From Pseudonocardia sp. HH130630-07 (GTDB lineage Bacteria > Actinomycetota > Actinomycetes > Mycobacteriales > Pseudonocardiaceae): DNA of 64,000 bases. Every line of letters begins with the position of its first letter. Within the stretch, counting starts at the first letter, position 1. A program made the translations under genes and the position numbers. The DNA lies in the NCBI RefSeq assembly GCF_001698125.1, contig NZ_CP013854.1:124001-188000 (forward strand), written 5' to 3'. Under the pieces are notes generated by a model. That model did no database searches and had not been told where the DNA came from. It saw nothing but the letters and a program-made list of their open reading frames with translations. Positions 38,600 through 46,096 of the stretch are shown one piece after another.

Positions 38600-40441
38600 T
38601 CAGTGGATCTGCAGCGTCTGCGCCGGAGCGGGCTGCGTCCGCACCGGGACACCGTCGCGCTGGGCGAGGTAGGAGGCGATGTCGTGGAACAGCTCCATCG
38701 ACGCCTTCCCGCCCCGCGGTGCGTCGAGCATGATCCCGACGACGAACCGCGGGTCCTGCGCCGGCAGCATCCCGGCGAAGGTGATCCAGTACTGGGACCG
38801 CGAGTAGGCACCCGTCTGTGGGTCGACCTGCTGGGCGGTGCCGGTCTTCCCGGCGACGTCGTACCCCGCGACCGCGGCCTGGGCGCCGGTACCGGCCTGC
38901 CGGTGCTCGTCCTGGGTGACGGCGGTGAGCATGGTGCGCAGGGTCTGCGCGGTCTGCGGGGACATCACCTGCACCGGCTGCGCGGGCTCGGTCGGGACCC
39001 GCACCCCGTCCGGCCCGGTGGTCGAGGCGATCACCCGTGGCGGGATCCGGACCCCGTCGTTGGCGATGGCCTGGTACATCCCGGCCATCTGCAGCACGGT
39101 CATGGACAGTCCCTGCCCGATCGGCAGGTTGCCGAACGTCGAGCCCGACCAGGTCGCCCGCGGCGGCACCGAGCCGGCGCTCTCACCCGGCAGGCCGATC
39201 CCGGTGCGCTGGCCGATGCCCATCCGCGTGAGCATGTCGGAGAACCGGTCCTCGCCGACCTTCTGGGCCGTCATCAACGTCCCGACGTTCGAGGACTTCG
39301 CCAGCACCCCGGTGAGGGTGTAGCGGTCGAGGCCGTGCGTCCAGGCGTCACGGATCTCCCGGTCGGCGACCTTGATGCTGCCGGGGACCTCGAGGACGTC
39401 CTCCGGCCGGGCGGCACCGGCCTCCAGCGCGGCGGCCATCGTGACGACCTTGTTGACCGAGCCGGGCTCGAACGGCGTGGTGACGGCCTTGTTCCCGAGC
39501 GTCGCCGGGTCCGAGGTGAGCAGCTGCGCCGGGTCGAACGAGGTGTTGTCGGCCAGCGCCCTGACCTCGCCGGTGGCCCGGTCGAGCACCACCGCCGAGC
39601 CGCTGCGGGCCCCGGAGCGGGCCGTGGCGTCGGCGAGCATCCGCTGGACCTGGAACTGCAGGTCGGAGTCGAGGGTCAGGGAGACGTCCGAGCCGGACAC
39701 CGCGGGCTCCTCGGAGCGCACGCTGCCCGGGATGACGGTGCCGCTGCCCTCCGCGGTGTCGGCGATCTGGAACCCGTCCCGCCCGGCGAGCAGGTCGTCG
39801 TCGGAGGACTCCAGGCCGATCCGGCCGACCAGCTTCTGCGCGTCGGCGCTCCAGGTCGCCGCACCGATGATGTTCGACGCGAGCGTCCCGCCCGGGTACT
39901 GGCGGGCCTCGCGGCTCTCCTCGGCGATCTCGGGGAAGCGTTCGCCCAGGTCCCGGGCCGGGGCCGGGTCGACGGCCGTCGCCAGCACCACGTAGCCGCG
40001 GTCGGCGGCCAGCGCACGGCGCAGCTCCTCGGCGTCGCCGCCGGTGACGGCGGCGACCGCGTCGGCCATCGCGTTCTTGTAGCCGACGGCCTCGGCGCCC
40101 TTGATCTGGTTGATCTGCCGAGGGTTGGTGACCAGCGCCTTGGACTCGGTGGAGAACGCCAGGACGTTCCCGTCCCGGTCGGTGATCGCCCCGCGCTCGG
40201 CCGGGACGACGATCCGGCTGGCCCGCTGCTTCTCCGCGTCGGCGGCGAGCGAGCCCGCCTGCACCGTCTGGATGCTGACGAGCTTCGCGCCCGACACGAG
40301 CAACAGCGCGGCCAGCAGCACCCAGGCCAGCCGGAGCCGGAAACGCGGGTCGTCGGCCGGTGAACGGCGGCGCCGCGGGGGGCCGCCGGGTCGTGCGGGC
40401 CCCCCGCCGGGGCGCCTGGGCCGGGGCGGGGCGTAGGCCAT
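38600..40441 (-). CDS. ftsI: Septal class B penicillin-binding protein FtsI/PBP3
   Basis: Septal transpeptidase of 613 residues (pbpB in mycobacteria). A Pro/Arg/Gly-rich cytoplasmic N-terminus of 30 residues precedes one membrane anchor (LAWVLLAALLLVSGAKLV). The pedestal domain has RGAITDRDGNVLAFS. The transpeptidase domain has the nucleophile in SVNK near 328, KSSNVG near 380 and AGKTGTAQ near 531. It cross-links stem peptides at the septum together with FtsW. The ATG at 40441 shares one base with the ftsL stop (TGATG), so the two are coupled. Confidence 0.97.
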   Translation of the reverse strand: MAYAPPRPRRPGGGPARPGGPPRRRRSPADDPRFRLRLAWVLLAALLLVSGAKLVSIQTVQAGSLAADAEKQRASRIVVPAERGAITDRDGNVLAFSTESKALVTNPRQINQIKGAEAVGYKNAMADAVAAVTGGDAEELRRALAADRGYVVLATAVDPAPARDLGERFPEIAEESREARQYPGGTLASNIIGAATWSADAQKLVGRIGLESSDDDLLAGRDGFQIADTAEGSGTVIPGSVRSEEPAVSGSDVSLTLDSDLQFQVQRMLADATARSGARSGSAVVLDRATGEVRALADNTSFDPAQLLTSDPATLGNKAVTTPFEPGSVNKVVTMAAALEAGAARPEDVLEVPGSIKVADREIRDAWTHGLDRYTLTGVLAKSSNVGTLMTAQKVGEDRFSDMLTRMGIGQRTGIGLPGESAGSVPPRATWSGSTFGNLPIGQGLSMTVLQMAGMYQAIANDGVRIPPRVIASTTGPDGVRVPTEPAQPVQVMSPQTAQTLRTMLTAVTQDEHRQAGTGAQAAVAGYDVAGKTGTAQQVDPQTGAYSRSQYWITFAGMLPAQDPRFVVGIMLDAPRGGKASMELFHDIASYLAQRDGVPVRTQPAPAQTLQIH

Positions 40442-41082
40442 CAGTCCTGGCCCGCCGCCCGTGCGTCGGCCGGGACCTCACGCTCGGCACCCTCGGTGGT
40501 CCCGGCGTCCGGCTCACCGGCCTGCGGAGCGGGCGCACCGGCGGCCGCCTCCGGAGCCGGTGCATCCCCCGCGGGGTCGGCCGGACCCGGTGCGGGGGGT
40601 GCCGGCGGTGCCGCGGCCGGTGCGGCCTGCGGTTCCCCGACGACGTCGACCCGCCCGTCCGGCGCGACGACCAGCCGGGCGACGTCGCGCACCGGCACCA
40701 TGCCCTGCTCGGAGGCCCGCTGGGCGAGCGACGCGGGGCTCTCCAACCGCGAGACCTCCTTGCGCAGCGCCTCGGACTGCTCGGTCAGCGCACCCGTGCG
40801 CTGTCGGGCCTCCTGCAGCGCGTAGGAGTCCGCGGCGGCGGCGGTCGACAGCCACAGCGTCGCGACCAGCCCGACGACCAGCAGCACCATCACGACCATC
40901 ACGAACTTCGCACGGCCGGTGTTCTCCCGGGCCGCGCTGCGCCGCCGCTGGTCCTGGGCCCGCCGGGAGTCCCCCGGCCCGCGCTGCGCCGGGATCCGCG
41001 ACGACGGTGCCGTCCGGCGGTGCTGCGGACGCGGCCGGTCGCCGCCCGGCGTCCCCGGGCGCTCGATGACGGGTGTGCTCAT
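40441..41082 (-). CDS. ftsL: Cell division protein FtsL-like
   Basis: Bitopic protein of 213 residues in the standard ftsL position between rsmH and ftsI. A basic cytoplasmic part of about 58 residues is followed by one membrane segment ([19 protein letters not shown]). A short coiled coil ([26 protein letters not shown]) and then a Pro/Ala/Gly-rich tail of about 85 residues follow. Sequence similarity in FtsL is weak, so identification rests on position, size and topology. The extended disordered tail is longer than usual for FtsL. The ATG at 41082 overlaps the rsmH stop (ATGA). Confidence 0.88.
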   Translation of the reverse strand: MSTPVIERPGTPGGDRPRPQHRRTAPSSRIPAQRGPGDSRRAQDQRRRSAARENTGRAKFVMVVMVLLVVGLVATLWLSTAAAADSYALQEARQRTGALTEQSEALRKEVSRLESPASLAQRASEQGMVPVRDVARLVVAPDGRVDVVGEPQAAPAAAPPAPPAPGPADPAGDAPAPEAAAGAPAPQAGEPDAGTTEGAEREVPADARAAGQD

Positions 41083-42077
41083 CGCCGTTCCTGCCTCTCC
41101 GCCGTACCTGTACTGCTCGCCCCGCCCACCCGCTCGGCGGCCCGCAGCCGCACCGGGGCGGCCCGCGGGTTGTCCGCGATCTCCTCGTCCGAGGCGGTCT
41201 CCGCGCCCCGGGTCAGCGACCGGAACTCGGGCCCGTGCCCCGGCAGTTCGACCGGGAGGTCGACCGGCGTGCGCGAGCGGGTCCGCTCGGCGAGCACGCG
41301 CTTGGTGATCCGGTCCTCCAGCGAGTGGTAGGACAGCACGACGATCCGGCCGTGCGGTGCGAGCGCGTCCAGGGCCGCCGGCAGTGCCGCCGCCCAGACG
41401 TCCAGCTCCGCGTTGACCTCGATCCGCAGGGCCTGGAAGGTCCGCTTGGCCGGGTGCCCCCCGGTCCGCCGGGACGCGGCGGGGACCACCCGGTACAGCA
41501 GCTCGACCAGCTGGGCGCTGCGGGTGAACGGGGTGGTGGCCCTGGCGCGGACGATCGCGTTCGCGATCTGACCGGCGAACCGCTCCTCGCCGTACCCGCG
41601 CAGGATCCGGCGCAGGTCGGGAGCGGAGTAGGAGTTGAGGACGTCGGCCGCGGTCGGTCCGGTCGTCGGGTCCATCCGCATGTCGAGGTCGGCGTCGCGG
41701 GAGTAGGAGAAGCCGCGGTCGACCTCGTCGAGCTGCAGGGACGAGACCCCCAGGTCGAACAGGATCGCGTCGGCCGGGCCGGTACCGGCCTCGTCGAGCG
41801 CCGCACCGATCCGGTCGTAGACGGCGTGCACCCGGTGCAGCCGGTCGGAGTAGGCGGTGAGCCTGCGACCGGCGAGGTCGAGTGCCTGCGGGTCCCGGTC
41901 GAGCCCGACGACCGTGAGCCGGGGGTGCGCGGCGAGCAGGGCCGCGGCGTGGCCGCCCATGCCCAGGGTCGCGTCCACGTAGACGGCCGGCCGGTCGCGC
42001 AGCGCGGGATCGAGCAGCGCGGCGACCCGGTCGAGGAGGACCGGGACGTGCCGCTGGGCCGGTTCGCTCTCCGCCAC
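41079..42077 (-). CDS. rsmH: 16S rRNA (cytosine(1402)-N(4))-methyltransferase
   Basis: SAM-dependent methyltransferase of 332 residues (MraW) that N4-methylates C1402 of 16S rRNA. Motifs are [21 protein letters not shown] (SAM loop), [15 protein letters not shown] and [12 protein letters not shown], all intact. GTG at 42077, preceded by GGTGGGAC, gives the canonical HVPVLL context 9 residues from the start. The frame is open upstream for another 320 bases, but that part has no family similarity. Unusually, 348 bases separate it from mraZ. Confidence 0.96.
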   Translation of the reverse strand: MAESEPAQRHVPVLLDRVAALLDPALRDRPAVYVDATLGMGGHAAALLAAHPRLTVVGLDRDPQALDLAGRRLTAYSDRLHRVHAVYDRIGAALDEAGTGPADAILFDLGVSSLQLDEVDRGFSYSRDADLDMRMDPTTGPTAADVLNSYSAPDLRRILRGYGEERFAGQIANAIVRARATTPFTRSAQLVELLYRVVPAASRRTGGHPAKRTFQALRIEVNAELDVWAAALPAALDALAPHGRIVVLSYHSLEDRITKRVLAERTRSRTPVDLPVELPGHGPEFRSLTRGAETASDEEIADNPRAAPVRLRAAERVGGASSTGTAERQERR

Positions 42078-42425
42078 GTCCCACCCCCCGGTGCCGTCGT
42101 TCGTCCCCGTGGTCGGTGTCGCGGTCCGTGGTACCGGTCCCGGCCCCCTGGGGGGCCGGAACCGGTGTGGACCTGTCCGTGGTCGTGCGAGCCACCGGCT
42201 CCCACGGCCGGCTCCGGCACGTCCGAAGACGCCGGGCGCCAGCGCTCCACCCGAACTCCCCAGTCGGGGTGGATCCGGCGCCGCCCCCACCCGGGGACCG
42301 TGCCGACCGGACCTGGCACCGGGGAAGGTGTGCCAGGGCCGGGCGATCACGGCACCCGGGTCGGGGCGGCGACGGTGTTGTCGCCCGTTGTCGTGCACTG
42401 CTCCTCGTGCCGCCTCCAGCGGCGC
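42078..42425. other. mraZ-rsmH intergenic region
   Basis: This 348-base gap is unusual, since mraZ and rsmH are normally close. It holds a strong hairpin (separate entry), a weaker one at 42368-42385 (GGCGAC-N6-GTCGCC, 41 bases after the mraZ stop), and a TCCACCC/GGGTGGA pair near 42250. Both strands are open here but the products look random. Confidence 0.5.
42133..42166 (-). terminator. Hairpin upstream of rsmH (attenuator or terminator)
   Basis: Outer arms ACCGGT (42133-42138 and 42161-42166) and inner arms CCGGCCCCC/GGGGGCCGG (42140-42148 and 42151-42159) form a 15-bp stem with one mismatch and a tiny loop. It lies 56 bases before rsmH. It may reduce transcription from mraZ into the rest of the cluster. 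Confidence 0.45.
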
Positions 42426-42857
42426 TCAGAACAGTCCGGGCAGAACCTCGTCCTGGGCCTTGGCGAACTCGTCCTCGTGCCGCTCCTGGTACTCCTGCCA
42501 GGCCTGCGCGTCCCAGATCTCGGCGCGCGTGAACGCGCCGATCACCACGCAGTCCTTGGTCAGTCCGGCGTACCGCCGCAGCTCGGACGTGATCGCGATC
42601 CGGCCCTGTCCGTCGGGGTTCTGCTCGTCGGTGCCCGAGAAGAGGTTTCGCTGGAACACCCGCGCCGACTCGTTCGTCAGCGGGGCCGCGGCGACCTTGC
42701 GCGCCATCTCGGTGAAGGCGTCACGGGTGAACACGTAGAGGCAGTGGTCCTGCCCTTTCGTGATCATGCAACCGCCTCGCAACTCGTCGCGGAATTTTGC
42801 GGGCAGCGTGAGCCGCCCCTTGTCGTCCAGCTTCGGGGTGTAGGTGCCGAGGAACAC
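42426..42857 (-). CDS. mraZ: Transcriptional regulator MraZ
   Basis: AbrB-like DNA-binding protein of 143 residues, the standard length, that forms a ring and represses the dcw promoter. Two SpoVT/AbrB-like halves are visible: [21 protein letters not shown] at the start and [18 protein letters not shown] in the second half. GTG at 42857 is chosen over 42881 because GGAGGTGGGG lies 8 bases upstream and the protein then begins in the canonical [10 protein letters not shown]. Its promoter carries the expected MraZ box, so autoregulation is likely. Confidence 0.96.
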   Translation of the reverse strand: MFLGTYTPKLDDKGRLTLPAKFRDELRGGCMITKGQDHCLYVFTRDAFTEMARKVAAAPLTNESARVFQRNLFSGTDEQNPDGQGRIAITSELRRYAGLTKDCVVIGAFTRAEIWDAQAWQEYQERHEDEFAKAQDEVLPGLF

Positions 42858-42899
42858 CGACCCCACCTCCACCTGGGGCACCTGTTCGCCCCAGCGATC

Positions 42900-42930
42900 A
42901 CCACACTACCCCACAACGACCCACCGTCAA
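42900..42930 (-). promoter_or_regulatory. mraZ (dcw) promoter with MraZ box
   Basis: Minus strand: -35 TTGACG (42925-42930), a 16-base spacer and -10 TAGTGT (42903-42908), with a start near 42896 and a 39-base leader. Three direct repeats GTGGG, GTGGG and GTGGT begin exactly 10 bases apart (first bases 42924, 42914 and 42904) and fill the spacer and the -10. Known MraZ operators are TGGG repeats with this helical spacing. MraZ binding here would occlude RNA polymerase. Confidence 0.85.
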
Positions 42931-42985
42931 CCCGAGGTGACCGTCGCACCGTCCGTTCACCGGATGTTCTCGCAGGTAGGACGGG

Positions 42986-43000
42986 GTGGGGCGCGGTGGG
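42986..43000 (+). repeat. GTGGG pair, 10-base phase
   Basis: GTGGG at 42986-42990 and 42996-43000 on the plus strand, spaced like the MraZ box but in the opposite orientation. The 16-base stretch GTGGGGCGCGGTGGGG here recurs exactly at 43126. Confidence 0.6.
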
Positions 43001-43125
43001 GAGCCGCGCCGCGCCACCCGGTAGCGGGACAACGGGACGCCCGACACCCCGTTCTCCCCCGCCACAGCGTCTCCGCAGCTCAGCCCCGGATTCCCGGCAC
43101 CACGGCCCGTGCAGCGCGCTCCTCC

Positions 43126-43195
43126 GTGGGGCGCGGTGGGGGCGTCGTGGGGGCGAGGTGGGGGCGAGGTGGGGGATCCGGTGGGTGGGTGTGGG
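43126..43195 (+). repeat. Phased GTGGG array
   Basis: GTGGG starts at 43126, 43136, 43147, 43158, 43169, 43181 and 43191 (plus an overlapping copy at 43185), giving steps of 10, 11, 11, 11, 12 and 10. Runs of four to five G make it a G-quadruplex candidate as well. It could be an upstream MraZ-binding array or a DNA-structure element. Confidence 0.65.
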
Positions 43196-43419
43196 GCGCC
43201 CGTCGCGCAGCCACGCCGCACCGGACCGCGGACCGGCGTGCCGGGCCCGCCGCACGGGTCCGCGGCACCAGATGTGACGCGCTCCGCGCGCCGGGCGCGG
43301 TACCCCCGAGGCGCGCGGGATCCGCAGGTGCGCGGCCAGGGCGGAGGACCCGGCGCGCGTGCGTGCGGCGGGTCCCACCGGTCGACGCCCTACAGGATCC
43401 GTCCGATCCGGATCGCCGT

Positions 43420-43479
43420 GCCGAGATGCACGTGAGCGGGGCCCGGGAGCGATCGCGGCCCGCTGCGCTGCATCTCGGC
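43420..43479. repeat. Long interrupted hairpin
   Basis: Perfect 11-bp outer arms GCCGAGATGCA (43420-43430) and TGCATCTCGGC (43469-43479). Inside, after a 4 x 4 internal loop, AGCGGG pairs with CCCGCT. The loop contains the palindrome GCGATCGC. The layered design resembles structured RNA more than a plain terminator. Confidence 0.6.
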
Positions 43480-43508
43480 GCGACGAGCCGCGCGGGTGGG
43501 TCCGGCGC

Positions 43509-43544
43509 GGCGGCACGCCGGGCAGGGGCGGCACGCCGGGCAGG
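43509..43544. repeat. Perfect 2 x 18-bp tandem repeat
   Basis: GGCGGCACGCCGGGCAGG occurs at 43509-43526 and again, without change, at 43527-43544. It lies upstream of moxR. Each unit contains the small palindrome GGCG...CGCC. Function unknown. Confidence 0.8.
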
Positions 43545-43713
43545 ACTGCCCGGACCGTCCACGGACGCGACGGGCGCGGCCGGGTGCGGGACCGGACGCG
43601 ACGAGCGGTTCCGCCGGACGGAGCAACCGGAGGCCACGGGCACCGGTCCCCGATCCCGTCCGGGGCGGGTTTGACAGACTGGAGGGGCCCGAGCCGTCAT
43701 CCGAGGAGGCCCG

Positions 43714-44775
43714 TTGTCGTCGAGCGCACCCTCTGCGCCGTCCGTGCCGTCCCCGTCGGCCGGTTCCCCGGCCCGGCGCCCGGACTCGACCGGCATGAAC
43801 CCCGGGCCCGCTCCCGAACCGATGGACGCCGGCACGGTCGCCGAGCTCGCCGGCCGCATCGCCTCCGCGGTGCAGCGGGTGATCGTGGGCAAGCCGGACG
43901 CCGTCCGCCTGGCGCTGGTCGCGCTGCTGTCCGAGGGGCACCTGCTCGTCGAGGACGTGCCCGGGGTCGGCAAGACCTCGCTCGCGAAGGCGGTGGCCCG
44001 TTCGGTCGACGGCGCGGTCAGCCGGGTCCAGTTCACCCCGGACCTGCTGCCCGGTGACATCACCGGCAGCTCGATCTACAACCGGCAGACCTCGGAGTTC
44101 GAGTTCCGCCCCGGGCCGCTGTTCGCGAACGTCGTGATCGCCGACGAGATCAACCGGGCCTCCCCGAAGACTCAGTCGGCGCTGCTGGAGTGCATGGCCG
44201 AGCACCAGGTGACCGTCGACGGCGGCACCTACCCGCTCGGCGACCCGTTCTTCGTGGTCGCCACCCAGAACCCGGTCGAGATGGACGGCACCTACCCGCT
44301 GCCCGAGGCGCAGCGGGACCGGTTCACCATCCGGATCTCGGTCGGCTACCCGGACCCGGCGGCCGAGCTGGCGATGCTCGACGAGCACGGCGCGTCCGAG
44401 CCCCTCGACCGGATGCGGCCGGTGACCGACCTGCGCACCGTGCGCGCGATGATCGCCGCGACCCGCGGCCTGCACACCGCGGCCGAGGTGCGCCGGTACT
44501 GCGTCGAGGTCGTCGGCGCCACCCGGCGGTTGACCGAGGTCCGGCTGGGCGCGTCGCCGCGGGCCACGCTGCACCTGCTGCGCGCGGCACGGGCCTGGGC
44601 GGTGACCGCCGGCCGCGGCTACGTGGTCCCCGACGACGTCCAGGCCGTCGCGGTGCCGGTGCTGGCCCACCGGCTGCTGCTCGGTCCCGAGGGTGTCGCC
44701 GCCCGCCGTTCGGCCGCGGACCTGGTGCGCACCGCCGTCGGGCGGGTGGCGGTGCCGTCGCCGCCCCGGGGCTGA
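43714..44775 (+). CDS. moxR: MoxR-family AAA+ ATPase
   Basis: Chaperone-like AAA+ ATPase of 353 residues. A Ser/Pro-rich leader of about 40 residues precedes the ATPase core, with Walker A DVPGVGKTSLAKA near 93, Walker B VVIADEINRASPKTQ and sensor VVATQNPVEMDGTYPLPEAQRDRF. The lid domain follows. MoxR proteins act with VWA or DUF58 partners in assembly or stress responses; here the partners are the DUF58 and transglutaminase proteins encoded next. The start is a TTG at 43714 directly after GAGGAGG; an ATG at 43795 is an alternative. TTGACA at 43671 may be the -35, but no good -10 follows. Confidence 0.93.
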   Translation: MSSSAPSAPSVPSPSAGSPARRPDSTGMNPGPAPEPMDAGTVAELAGRIASAVQRVIVGKPDAVRLALVALLSEGHLLVEDVPGVGKTSLAKAVARSVDGAVSRVQFTPDLLPGDITGSSIYNRQTSEFEFRPGPLFANVVIADEINRASPKTQSALLECMAEHQVTVDGGTYPLGDPFFVVATQNPVEMDGTYPLPEAQRDRFTIRISVGYPDPAAELAMLDEHGASEPLDRMRPVTDLRTVRAMIAATRGLHTAAEVRRYCVEVVGATRRLTEVRLGASPRATLHLLRAARAWAVTAGRGYVVPDDVQAVAVPVLAHRLLLGPEGVAARRSAADLVRTAVGRVAVPSPPRG

Positions 44776-44776
44776 C

Positions 44777-46096
44777 GTGACGGCGCCGGACTCCCGGCGA
44801 TCCGGTGCTCCCGCCCGCACGGGCGCGCCGCCCACGGCCACCGCGCGCCGGGAGCGCCGGGCCGGCCTGACCGTGCGCGGGCGGTGCCTGCTCGCCGGGG
44901 GGCTCGCGATGGTCGTCTCCGCGGTCGTGCTCGACGAGCGCGACCTCGTCCGGATCGGCGCCTTCGTCGTGCTGCTGCCGCTGCTGGCGCTGCTGCTCGC
45001 GTTGCGGTCCCGGCGGACGCTGCAGGTGGAACGCTCGCTCGAGCCCGTCCGGATCGAGGCGGGCGGCTCGGGGACGGCGGTGCTCCGCATCGCCGGCGGC
45101 GCGCTGCTCGGGGCGCTGCGGATCGCCGACCACGTCCCCGACGCGGCGGGACCGTCGGACCGTTACCCGTCCCGGTTCACCGTGCACCGGCTGGGCCGTC
45201 GCGGTGCGCGGGTCGGGTACCCGCTGCGCCCGCAGGTCCGGGGCGCCTACCGGATCGGGCCGCTGCGCGGCCGCGGGACCGACCCGCTCGGGCTCGCCGA
45301 GTTCCGGCACGACCTGCTGCCCGCCGACCGCTGGCTGGTCCTGCCCCGGGTCACCCCGCTGACCGGGCGTCCGCCGCTCGCCGCCACCGCCGCCGGCCGT
45401 GGCGCGGAGGGCGGCAGCCGCCCCGGTCCCGGCACCCCGGACGTCCTCATCCGGCCCTACCTGCAGGGTGACGAGATGCGCCGGGTGCACTGGCGTTCCA
45501 GCGCCCGGCGCGACGAGCTGATGGTCCGCCTCGACGACCGTCCCGACCCGACCGGGGTGACGCTGCTGCTGGACCGCCGGGACGCCGCGCACCGCGGCCA
45601 CGGTGCCGGGTCGAGCCTGGAGTGGGCCGTCGAGTTCACCGCCAGCGTCGCGGTGCACCTGCTGCGCCGCGGGGAGAACGTCGCGCTGGTCGACGAGTCC
45701 GGGGAGCCGCTCGACGACGGTGTCCCCTCCCCCACGGCCGAGGAGGACCAGGTGCCGCAGCGACTCGAGGCGCTCGCCGTGCTCCGGCCGTCGGCCACCG
45801 CCGGGTTCGACGGCGGTGGCAGCGGCTCGACGACCTCGGACGGGGTGCTCGCCGTGCTCGGCGCGCTCGATCCCGACGACGTGACCGCCCTGGTGGCGGC
45901 CTGGCCGCGGGGCGGGCACGCCGTCGTCCTCGACGTCGACGACTGGGGTTCGGGCACCGCCGCCGGGCGGGCCGCGGCCGGCGCGGCCGCGCTGGGCCGG
46001 GCCGGCTGGCGGACGACGGTCGTGCGCGCCGGGACCAGCGTCCACGGGGCCTGGGCCGACGCCTGCGGCACGACGTCCGTCGGAGGTGTCGGGTGA
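44777..46096 (+). CDS. DUF58 domain membrane protein
   Basis: Protein of 439 residues. After a basic N-terminus, two closely spaced membrane segments (GRCLLAGGLAMVVSAVVL and IGAFVVLLPLLALLLAL) precede the DUF58 domain, recognised by DVLIRPYLQGDEMRRVHWRSSARRDELMVR. A von Willebrand A-like fold is expected for the C-terminal half. DUF58 proteins are coded with MoxR ATPases and transglutaminase-like proteins almost everywhere; the biochemical role is not settled. GTG at 44777 follows the moxR stop by one base, and its end overlaps the next start (GTGA). Confidence 0.92.
   Translation: MTAPDSRRSGAPARTGAPPTATARRERRAGLTVRGRCLLAGGLAMVVSAVVLDERDLVRIGAFVVLLPLLALLLALRSRRTLQVERSLEPVRIEAGGSGTAVLRIAGGALLGALRIADHVPDAAGPSDRYPSRFTVHRLGRRGARVGYPLRPQVRGAYRIGPLRGRGTDPLGLAEFRHDLLPADRWLVLPRVTPLTGRPPLAATAAGRGAEGGSRPGPGTPDVLIRPYLQGDEMRRVHWRSSARRDELMVRLDDRPDPTGVTLLLDRRDAAHRGHGAGSSLEWAVEFTASVAVHLLRRGENVALVDESGEPLDDGVPSPTAEEDQVPQRLEALAVLRPSATAGFDGGGSGSTTSDGVLAVLGALDPDDVTALVAAWPRGGHAVVLDVDDWGSGTAAGRAAAGAAALGRAGWRTTVVRAGTSVHGAWADACGTTSVGGVG

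Larger units (their letters stand above)
42931..43713. other. mraZ-moxR divergent intergenic region
   Basis: About 780 bases without a credible gene. The contents, in order, are a GTGGG pair (42986-43000), a longer GTGGG array (43126-43195), a long hairpin (43420-43479), a perfect 18-bp tandem duplication (43509-43544) and TTGACA (43671-43676) ahead of moxR. The frames open across it are Arg/Gly-rich and look random. Confidence 0.55.

Noticed and set aside
42844..43674. 276-codon plus-strand frame across the mraZ-moxR gap
   Set aside because: Arg/Gly/Ala-rich random-looking product that starts inside mraZ and crosses the repeats and hairpin.
43671..43676. Perfect TTGACA upstream of moxR as a full promoter
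   Set aside because: No acceptable -10 is found 16-19 bases downstream, so it is not listed as a complete promoter.
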